Under the pieces are notes generated by a model that saw only the letters and a list, made by a program, of their open reading frames with translations, was not told where the DNA came from and searched no databases. A stretch of 38,018 bases of DNA from Periconia sp. R9002 (lineage: Eukaryota; Ascomycota; Dothideomycetes; Pleosporales; Periconiaceae), in assembly GCA_023627715.1 (NCBI GenBank), contig JAMAHW010000158.1, forward strand, positions 1-38,018, given 5' to 3'. The position numbers and the translations under genes were made by a program. Below are positions 30,741-38,018 of the stretch, piece after piece; positions within the stretch are counted from its first letter, which is position 1, and each line of letters opens with the position of its first letter.

Positions 30741-30786
30741 TGGTCTGACCAGTAAGCAAAAAGAATGACCCTCTTTCTGAGGGTCA
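30741..30786. promoter_or_regulatory. Paired dyads upstream of the caspase gene
   Basis: TGGTC-T-GACCA (30741-30751) is a perfect 11-bp palindrome. TGACCCTC at 30766-30773 and GAGGGTCA at 30779-30786 form a perfect 8-bp inverted repeat with a 5-base spacer. Both share TGACC/GGTCA half-sites and lie 130-175 bases before the caspase ATG, suggesting binding by a dimeric regulator. No factor can be named. Confidence 0.45.
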
Positions 30787-30914
30787 GACAGCACTAAACA
30801 TCACAAGGCTACCACCCCCCTTCAGCTTTCTATTGTTACACAATACTAGTGCGCCGCGAAAGTGATTAGCCAAAGTTTTCTACATTCTTGAACCAACACT
30901 TTCAGAAGCGAACC

Positions 30915-32843
30915 ATGCAATCCTCAGCTATGCAGAATCGATTTGCCCTGCTTGTCGGGGTAGACACGTATCTCAATGACGGTTTCAGGCAGCTCTCAGA
31001 TGGCGAGCCTGTGTCTCTGGGTCATCTTAAAGGGGCAGTCAACGACGTCAACAGTATCAAAACTATTCTTCGAGATTCATTTCAATTCAAGGATTTTACC
31101 ATCTTTACATCTTCTCCATCGACAAATTCCAGCGTTCCTAGCGAGCCGGAAGACAAACGGCCTACGCACGCCAACATCAAGAAGGCATTCAATGATATAT
31201 ACGAGAAAGCCAAATCTGGAGATGTCTTCTTCTTTCACTTCTCCGGACATGGCGCGCCGTTGCCTACGACCACCTCTTCACCGGCTGATGGGCGTGCAGA
31301 CGACCCGTCTCTGATGACTGCGGACTACTGCCTTGGAAAGCCAGCAGTCCGAGGATGGGAGATAAATGAATGGCTGCACCAATTCAACGAAAAAGACGTC
31401 CGTGTCATCGTGCTTCTCGACAGTTGCTACTCCGGGGGAGCTTGGCGGGACGATGTTCGTTTCCGATCTCCAGAGAACTGGACGCCGCCGCCGAACCTCC
31501 CTACGGATGAAGCCTCTGCACAGGGCACACAGAGAAAGCCAGGTCACCGTGACGGAGATATGGGAGTGTTATGGGACATTAATCCGAAGAACTTCACGCT
31601 GGTAGCGGCTTGCCAGAGCACTGAATCTGCAGCAGAGAAGTACCAGGACGGATCAACGCATGGCGCATTCACCCTTGCTTTGAAGACATACTTCCATGAC
31701 CCCTCTAATACATCGAATCCCACGTACCGCGCCGTCTGTGATCGTGCAAATCATCTGTTTGGGTTATGGAAACTAGCGCAGAAGTCCCAAGTTTTCGGCC
31801 GGGACAGGCTGGCTTTTCTCAAGGATTATGAGCCCTTTCTAGCTACACCGATTGTTGCGACAATTGAAAATGACATCTTTTCTCTCCCCGTGGGTAAGGT
31901 GCATGGCATCAACTCGGGAGCAGAGTTTGTTACGAACTCGACGAGATCAAAGGTCATTGTTTCGATCACAAAAGTCGATGACCACAGCAGCAAGGCTGAT
32001 CTTAAAAGTGGCTCTGTACAGGATTTATCACACCCTATTGAGCTCATCCCGTACCGGTGGAGTGTTATTGATACCTTTGAGGTTGTCATGGATCCTGGCA
32101 TAGAGCACGAGTTTCGGGAGACACTATGCAGTGAACTTCGAAAGAGAATTGCTGGCGACATTCGATATTCAGAGAACTCGATATTTGTCGAAAACGCCGA
32201 CCCGAAAGCCATCTGTTTCTGGGTAGGAACCAACGAAGTTGGCGGCATCGACATCCTCGGACCGAAGCAATTGGTGGGGACCCCAGGGTCTGTACGGGGT
32301 TGGAAATCCGCGGGGAAAAGCGACAACGAGTCAGCGAGAGACTCAGCACGTGCCTTAGCACACTTATTCCGGTTTGGACAGATCTTCTACTTGCGTAACC
32401 AGCTCCAGGATTCAAAGCCATTCAAAGTGAGTCTGGAATCTGATCACAGTCACAACATTAGTTACGTTTTCGAAAATAATGGGAATGAGAAACTTCACTT
32501 TGCAGTTCTTATTCTGAGTTCGGGTTTCCACGTCAGACAGTTGTTCCCGGTCAACGATTCCCTTCAAATGGTACCTCCCGGCGAAAGGCAATCGTTCAAG
32601 TTTCGTATAAAAGTACCGGACGAACTGAAGCGCAGCGAAGTCGAAAATCGAGAGTATAAGTACCGTGATGTCATTCGCACCGTCGTAATGAAGGGGAAGA
32701 TCTTGTCGCTAAAAAGTATGGAGTTGCCCGATATCTGGAATGCTGATCAGTGGGATCAGCAGAATTCAGGCGGTTCAGCCAGGAGTGCGGAAATTATCGA
32801 GAGTTTTAGCTGGTGGGTGCAAAATGATGAAGAGTTCATGTAA
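30915..32843 (+). CDS. Caspase-like (peptidase C14) protein with unassigned C-terminal half
   Basis: The first in-frame ATG is at 30915 (the frame is open a few codons upstream through a TTG), giving 642 residues. Residues 7-260 form a caspase/metacaspase-type p20-like domain: RFALLVGVDTYL, HLKGAVNDVNSI, His112 in FFHFSGHG and Cys171 in VLLDSCYSGG. Both catalytic residues are intact. An insert-rich loop (about residues 180-205) precedes LVAACQSTESAAE. Residues about 330-642 are not recognised; a beta-rich stretch (LHFAVLILSSGFHVRQLFPV) recalls DUF4384-like domains that accompany bacterial caspases, but this is weak. Expected to be a cytosolic Arg/Lys- or Asp-directed cysteine protease; metacaspases usually cleave after Arg or Lys. 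It is single-exon and divergent from the NLR gene. Confidence 0.85.
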   Translation: MQSSAMQNRFALLVGVDTYLNDGFRQLSDGEPVSLGHLKGAVNDVNSIKTILRDSFQFKDFTIFTSSPSTNSSVPSEPEDKRPTHANIKKAFNDIYEKAKSGDVFFFHFSGHGAPLPTTTSSPADGRADDPSLMTADYCLGKPAVRGWEINEWLHQFNEKDVRVIVLLDSCYSGGAWRDDVRFRSPENWTPPPNLPTDEASAQGTQRKPGHRDGDMGVLWDINPKNFTLVAACQSTESAAEKYQDGSTHGAFTLALKTYFHDPSNTSNPTYRAVCDRANHLFGLWKLAQKSQVFGRDRLAFLKDYEPFLATPIVATIENDIFSLPVGKVHGINSGAEFVTNSTRSKVIVSITKVDDHSSKADLKSGSVQDLSHPIELIPYRWSVIDTFEVVMDPGIEHEFRETLCSELRKRIAGDIRYSENSIFVENADPKAICFWVGTNEVGGIDILGPKQLVGTPGSVRGWKSAGKSDNESARDSARALAHLFRFGQIFYLRNQLQDSKPFKVSLESDHSHNISYVFENNGNEKLHFAVLILSSGFHVRQLFPVNDSLQMVPPGERQSFKFRIKVPDELKRSEVENREYKYRDVIRTVVMKGKILSLKSMELPDIWNADQWDQQNSGGSARSAEIIESFSWWVQNDEEFM

Positions 32844-33221
32844 TGCGGCGGTTTGAAAGAAGGTCTCAATGCAATTTGCTCATGTGTTCTCCTAGTAAGA
32901 GCTGAGGTCATTCCTGGGTGTACGGTATTGGCTGGTGAAAAAATTCCCTAGGTCGTTGTCAATTTCAGTCAGTCATCAACCCGAGGTTGTTGACGACCTT
33001 GCATATGGAGAGGACCTTGACATGGCCGGAAAGCTCAACCGCTCTTAGTCGTATAAGGCCGCAATTAGCACTGGATAATTTCCTCAAAACTTAGCTTAGC
33101 AAAAGAAAGTGACAACGTTGGAAAGACTGTTATGCGCACACTATGCTATTCATCTAGGTTTACAGTCCGACGCCGTGGGATTCAGAATCTGGTAAGTCCC
33201 CTCGATGAACCTGTCTGTGCT
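32844..33221. other. Intergenic, no gene seen
   Basis: No supported feature between the caspase gene and the truncated CHAT copy. Confidence 0.35.
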
Positions 33222-33841
33222 GGAACAAAAATACGCTTCCCGTTACTGGCTCAGCGCGGCCCGCCAGTCCGTCGCTACAGCTGGAAAACGTTACACTGCC
33301 TTGGCGTAGGGAAAAAATGTTAGCACATTTGCGATCCAGCAAAGTATTCCACTTTGCCGGCCACGGATATTTAGACCCCCTAGATCCTTCGCGAAGCTGT
33401 CTGCTCCTAGATGGCGGGAACAAGAATCCGCTCACTGTAGGAGATCTCCGCGACAACAACATCTCAGAGAGCTCTCCTTTTCTTGGCTACCTATCAGCTT
33501 GCTCGACCAGCGCAAACAAGGCGGGTAAGCTAGTTGATGAGGGGATTGATTTAACAAGCGCCTTCCAACTGGCAGGGTTCCGACACGTAATTGGGACGCT
33601 CTGGAGCGTGTCTGATAGCCACTGCGTAGACGCCGCTAAGGTGGTGTACGAGACGATCCGGGACGAAGGCATGACAGACGCGGCGGTATGTTGAGGCCTC
33701 CATCGGGCGATCCGGGCGCTGCGGGACGGACGGGTCAAGGAGCGACAAGCGAGAGGTGCAGAGTTTATTGTAGAGAGCGACGGCACGTTAGTTCAGAGCA
33801 TTGGGCTCCGTATGTCCACTTTGGCGTGTGAGGGCTGGCTG
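33222..33841 (+). pseudogene. Truncated inverted duplicate of the CHAT domain
   Basis: From about 33222 the plus strand encodes the C-terminal CHAT part (SPSLQLENV, REKMLAHLRSSK, KVFHFAGHGYLD, GYLSACSTSANKAGK, FRHVIGTLWSVSD). It is about 85% identical to the complete gene, with both catalytic residues kept. Everything upstream (TPR array and linker) is absent and no start fits. A TGA at 33692-33694 replaces the CGA (Arg) of the complete gene, and a small non-triplet deletion near 33800 shifts the frame just before WAPYVHFGV. It is therefore a 5'-truncated, decayed copy. A short catalytic-domain-only product from the ATG at 33317 would still hold His and Cys, but expression is unsupported. Confidence 0.7.
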
Positions 33842-34145
33842 GACGTTATTGGGGTCAGTGTGGATTGTTCATGGCGTTTCTTGTTATGTTGTGTTCATTG
33901 TAAATTCGAAATGAAAATACGGCAAAGACAACAAAAGGAACAAGCAAACTGTAATCGATTCTCGTCGGCTGTGAATTCGCGGAATTGCAGGAGGGGCCAA
34001 CTAATCGTCGCTATAGTGGCGGATCGCCACCAGCACGATACGCCAAGAAAGCAGTAGAATGTTTAGAACAAGTATGCACGCAAAACCGCTGTACTCACTT
34101 ACTGGCGGTGGCCGACCCGTTCCTGCCCTGACCTTGCGTTAAAGG
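33225..34145 (+). repeat. Right arm of inverted duplication (CHAT 3' end and flank)
   Basis: Matches the minus strand of 21500-22400, including about 300 bp beyond the stop codon. Homology ends at ACCTTGCG in both arms, the point where the LINE tail begins on the left. Confidence 0.7.
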
Positions 34146-34375
34146 CAATATGTTAAGAGCTTAGCGCAGAAGCGAAGAACAATTCGTAACAAAGGAAGTT
34201 GTTGGTGCAAGGTGTGGTAAGAGCTTGTACAGGCTCTGAATGCGCTCGATCTACATTAGGGAGCCCCAATGCGACTCACTGTCAGCCCCACTGCGGGAGC
34301 CAAAAGAAGGCTCCCGGGCCGTTTGGTTGTTGTGCGATTACATTAGCAGGCTCACTTTACCCGAACAGCATCAAG

Positions 34376-34690
34376 ATGTCAGAGAATGGCGATGTTGCGA
34401 TGTTGGATGAAGTAATCAAGATATACGCCCAACGCCACAAATGCAGTTGCCTCAAAGACAAGGTCTACGGGTTCCGTGAGTTAATTTCACAGTGGAAAGA
34501 AGAGCTCGTGGTAGATTACGATAAGTCTGATCTAGAAGTTTTCCTGGATATTGCGAGGCTTGGTTTATTTGACTCTAAACAATACGGAGGGCAGTATATA
34601 GCATGTTGCTTATGGAAAGCGATGAAACTGGGCAATAGCGAAGACTTCAGCGACTGCATACGGCAACATCTGCCTGAGCTTGATGTGTAG
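34376..34690 (+). CDS. Small protein resembling the post-HET segment of HET proteins
   Basis: The ATG at 34376 (context AAGATGTC) starts 104 residues. The block CSCLKDKVYGFRELIS followed by VDYDKSDLEVFLDIA resembles the segment after the HET domain in many fungal HET proteins (C-x-D-x-x-D-K-V-Y-G-L, then V-D-Y-x-K-S, then a helical part). The HET domain itself is not present upstream, so this is either a stand-alone small protein or the last exon or remnant of a lost HET gene. The frame is open upstream to 34199 without a good start. It sits 0.5 kb downstream of the CHAT duplicate, on the same strand. Confidence 0.5.
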   Translation: MSENGDVAMLDEVIKIYAQRHKCSCLKDKVYGFRELISQWKEELVVDYDKSDLEVFLDIARLGLFDSKQYGGQYIACCLWKAMKLGNSEDFSDCIRQHLPELDV

Positions 34691-35218
34691 GACGAATGAA
34701 TCTAGTTTTACCATCAGCCATTCTTATATATGGAGTTTAGGACTTTAGACTATCGTCACAAGTTTTCTTTGCGTGGATAGAGTAAAACTTCGCTCATCTA
34801 TTAGTGCGACGATATCGATGTTCTTAGTCACAGCTGGAGGGACAACGTATATTTCTGTACGCTTCTTCTTGGAGTAGAACAATTGTCTTCTTGTCAAAGT
34901 GGATAATTTCTTCATGCGAACGAAACACATGGTCAGAATCTCAGCGATCGCTACGGAAGCAGGAGCTAATCTAGGCAGACCTTTGGGGCGATTTGAAGCT
35001 AGCTGACATAATCAGTGTTGCTGAGCCAACCAACCAGATCGCTTTTAATGCCGCGGCATTTAAGGGACCACAAACAGCTACAATACCCTACTGACGTGCA
35101 CCCGAAGTTTGGCAGACTGACTAAATAATGCCACCACCCCACGAGACTCCAGGCGCGAGGGCACCAGCGCCTTGCTGAGATCGAGTGCCATCCCTACTGT
35201 TATCTTTTTGTCTTTGCT
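34691..35218. other. Intergenic, no gene seen
   Basis: No supported gene. A 61-codon minus-strand frame (34930-34745) has no recognisable feature. Confidence 0.35.
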
Positions 35219-36950
35219 ATGCCTCGGGAGGTTAAGCATCGTGCTAGTATCTATAATTGGTTGACTTCTATTCCTCCCTTAACTACTGTTTCCTTACTAC
35301 CTCTTCCTACGCCTCTTAAATATCTTTCGCCTAATAGCTAGCGAAAGCGCAAGCGTTGCTAATAGCTGTTATTACGTTAAAAATGCTAATGCATTACGCT
35401 ATCCTCGCACTGCGCACACTCTTATCGCGCTTTAAATACGTTGCTTAAAATTAATAATACTATCTCTGTTATGACTTTGGAGGCATCTGCTCCCTCCTCT
35501 ACCTCTGCTACTACGAGCCTGAGCTACTGTACTATCCTAAAACCTATACCTTTTAGCTGTAAGCAATTGCAAAGTCTAACGCGGAAGTACTATCGCCTGC
35601 TAGCACACGCTCTGCAGCTAATTAATATACGCTAACTACAGGATACAGAGCAGCTTAAATTAGTAGCAGCTGTCTAATCTGCATTGTCTCAGCGAAATAG
35701 GTTTTAGTTTATTTATATTGGCTTAAAGGTCTGTGTAATCTCCGTTAAAGATAGTGTATATTAATAAACCTACTAATACTTTCTCTAGGAGCGGCTTAAG
35801 ACAGCTAATCCCGACGCATTCGAGAATAACGTCTATAAGTACATGTTCTACGATGACCCTACTCTACTAGCAACGCTAGATTATATGTAGCGGAGGGTAG
35901 AGAATATCTATAAGATTGCCTAGACATGTAATGACTGTAAAAAGGACGAAAACGCTTAGTTAAAAGTCTTAGAAAAGGTTGTTAGTATAACACTGAAATT
36001 AAGCAACGCGCAGAAGCTAGAGCTTAATAGTATATAGATATAGAATATTAAGCCTAGATACCTTGCGCCGACAGGATCGTTAACTAGAAAAAAGGCTAAT
36101 TTTATCCTTACATTTACTGATCGCGAGGGCGATGTTAACACTATATACTAAGCATTTACGTTAAAACACGGACATAAAAGCCTTAGCCCTATGACAGACG
36201 CTTACACATCTAAACTTATATTTGTATGTGCCTTTAAGCTTAAAGAGCTAAATAGAGGCTATTCCGAAGCTAAAACCTAGCTTGCTACTCTTTATACTGC
36301 AATGCTTTTAAAGTTAGAAGATCTTACACAAGATACTAGGGCGATCTTATAGGCACCTGCTCTTATTAGTTAGGTTGTGGTCGGGCATAATTGGTTCTGT
36401 TATATCTCTACTCTGTGCCCTAATAGCAGCATAGTACGTATTATAGAAAAACTCTACTGTATAGTGTACTTACTAGTTGCTATAGGAGGTTTAAGGTCCG
36501 TTTAACAGCTTTTAAGGCAGTACGCAAACCTATTACGAAATACTTAAGTTGTTAAGCCTTCTTAAACATCTTTGTTTAGATGTACTTTGTGAACGCTTCT
36601 GGCAGATTATCCGGTTATACCTTGCTGGCGACGATTCGCCCTAGAATACAGCTAAGAATGTATCTGGAGTATGAAGAGCACAATTCTTTCGGCGTTGATA
36701 GCAATGAGATAAATGCCTACGAAGCTATTACTAGTTCGCGATCTTATCGACACACTTAATGGCAGGACTTTTTTGGTGATGCAAAAGGTAGTTACATGCA
36801 GTATTGCACAGCTGTAGGTATTTCTATAGAGGATCGTGTTAGTGTTATGTTGGAGGCTTTAGATACCACTATGGCTATTTTTTCTTGGCAAAGCACATTA
36901 CGTAGAGGCGCTCTTACATGTCTTTACAGAATCGCGAGGTTATTGCCTTA
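35219..36950 (+). mobile_element. Stop-riddled AT-rich relic of a long reading frame (RIP-like)
   Basis: From an ATG at 35219 (MPREVKHRASIYNWL) several plus-strand stretches of 25-60 codons read as normal protein (for example NPDAFENNVYKYMFYDDPTL and SPMTDAYTSKLIFVCAFKL), broken by frequent TAG/TAA codons and some frame changes. Nearly all breaks are one C-to-T or G-to-A change from CAG, CAA or TGG. This is the footprint of RIP on a repeated element. The protein family was not recognised, so the element class (DNA transposon or retroelement) is unknown. Confidence 0.45.
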
Positions 36951-36954
36951 AGGG

Positions 36955-37349
36955 CGTGTGTGTGTGTGTGTGTGTTGTGTGTTCTATTATGGCTATGCAC
37001 CCTAAGGGTATGGACCGTTACTACGTGCTAGCTAATACTTCTTACTATATTACATTCTCTCTAGTTTAGAAGCCAACCGTAAGACCTGCTCGTCCTTTGC
37101 CTAACTCTATGCTTAATATAGGAAAATAGAAATAGAAAGAAAGTAATACATTACCTTCTAGCGTAAGCTGCTTAGCTTTAGAGGCCTCGTGTCCGCAGGG
37201 CGCTTCTGGCGTTGTGTGCCTCTTAATTAGCAGTATACTGGCCGAGGTACGTTCGTGGGCAGCTTGCTGTTCTGTGATTATTTAGTGGAAGACGGGGCTT
37301 GGAGCTGGCTTCGCTCTTCCGCCTCTGCCTCCTCTCTATATGCTGCGTC
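36955..37349 (-). mobile_element. LINE 3' untranslated tail with (CA)n end
   Basis: Lies directly after the LINE stop (37350-37352 on the minus strand). Ends in a GT/CA microsatellite at 36955-36982. The segment 36980-37192 is repeated at 21280-21491. Confidence 0.6.
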
Positions 37350-38018
37350 TTACTTATGTGGCTGCAGTCGCCTGGTGTCTTTCGCAAATTCAATTATAGC
37401 CTTAACTGCTGCGATGTCTGCCTTCTATTGCTTTATCGGTCCGTTGATGCTCTGTCCGCCTTCTTGCTTGCTTAAGCATCCTCCTAGTGCATACGACAGC
37501 TCTCCGAATTGCCGCCCGTGCTGCTGTCTTAGTTGTGCTCTCTGCCGCCTCTATCGCCTGCATGTAAATAGAAAGTGCGCTATGGACTCTATGCTCCCGC
37601 ACTCGCATAGCGCTGTGTCTGATACCTTAATCTTGTGGAGATACTCCTTGAGAAATGTCTTGCCTGTCCGAAGCTGCGTGAGGATAGCAGCCTTGGCGCT
37701 GCTCAGCTGCCGGTACAGCTCTGCTGACTTGCCCAGGTGGAACGCTGCGTCGATTTTCCTGGTGAACATGCCTGTCTCTGCTATCTTGTATGGGGAAAAC
37801 CCTCCTGCTATGTCGGCCTTTCCCATAGCCAGTCGTACCAGATACCAGGGGACACCATCACGCGGCGGCGGTGCCTCACTTTCTTTTCTTGTTGCTGCCT
37901 TTGCCAGCTTGTCTGCTTCTTCATTTCCCTCAATCCCTGCATGTCCTGGAATCCAGTGCAGCGTGACGTTGACCATTCGTAGTTTCTTGACGATTTCTGC
38001 CACCACCTCTTGACAGGC
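37350..38018 (-). pseudogene. LINE reverse-transcriptase polyprotein, RNase H and C-terminal part
   Basis: The minus-strand frame enters from the right edge with the RNase H C-terminal block LHWIPGHAGIEGNEEADKLA. It runs through about 110 residues to a CCHC-like knuckle (CECGSIESIAHFLFTC), as in Tad/I-type LINEs of fungi. Two in-frame TAG codons (37551-37553 and 37425-37427) fall where Trp is expected; the same register then continues to TAA at 37350-37352 (ending DTRRLQPHK). Both stops are TGG-to-TAG changes, so RIP is the likely cause. The reverse-transcriptase part would lie beyond the window. Confidence 0.75.

Noticed and set aside
37255..38013. 252-codon plus-strand frame at the right edge
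   Set aside because: It is antisense to the LINE RNase H frame, which carries clear catalytic motifs on the minus strand.

Overview
The window looks like a filamentous ascomycete chromosome segment, most probably a Dothideomycete (Pleosporales-like). The grounds are short GT-AG introns of 49-65 bp with CTAAC-type branch sites, HET, CHAT and caspase-type proteins, OrsD-like zinc-finger relics, Tc1/mariner and LINE relics, and repeat copies that differ mainly by C-to-T/G-to-A changes with TGG/CAG-to-TAG stops, as expected of repeat-induced point mutation (RIP). The taxonomic placement is inference.

Layout. 0-1.1 kb: the edge of an unknown minus-strand gene, an OrsD-like zinc-finger fragment and an internally deleted Tc1 element. 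1.7-3.0 kb: an intact two-exon alpha/beta hydrolase with an N-terminal membrane anchor. 3.0-8.0 kb: sparse sequence with two relatives of one gene family, a broken copy near 5.4-5.8 kb and an apparently intact secreted protein with a 65-bp intron at 7.1-8.0 kb. 8.0-13.7 kb: a nest of element-like sequence holding two copies of an OrsD-like gene with shared leader, an unknown reading frame, and a long proline-rich frame broken by one TAG. 14.1-14.7 kb: a fascin-like (beta-trefoil-like) gene broken by one TAA. 16.3-19.9 kb: a three-exon BTB-domain gene with a very long W-G/Lys/Pro-Glu repeat tail, headed by a second Tc1 relic.

21.2-34.7 kb is the most interesting part. It is a cell-death or allorecognition-like island: a TPR-CHAT protease-like gene with eight near-identical 135-bp repeats, an NLR of HET-NB-ARC-TPR architecture, a caspase-like (C14) protease with an unassigned C-terminal half, an inverted truncated CHAT duplicate, a possible older CHAT relic, and a small protein resembling the tail of HET proteins. 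HET-type NLRs are established non-self recognition and cell-death proteins in fungi. TPR-CHAT and caspase proteins are CD-clan cysteine proteases. That the three act together is inference from proximity only.

34.7-38.0 kb is degenerate AT-rich repeat sequence: an unidentified stop-riddled reading frame and the 3' part of a LINE with RNase H domain. The LINE tail is also found, less mutated, beside the CHAT gene. No rRNA, tRNA or CRISPR array was recognised by eye. Gene ends for multi-exon genes rest on splice signals read by eye.
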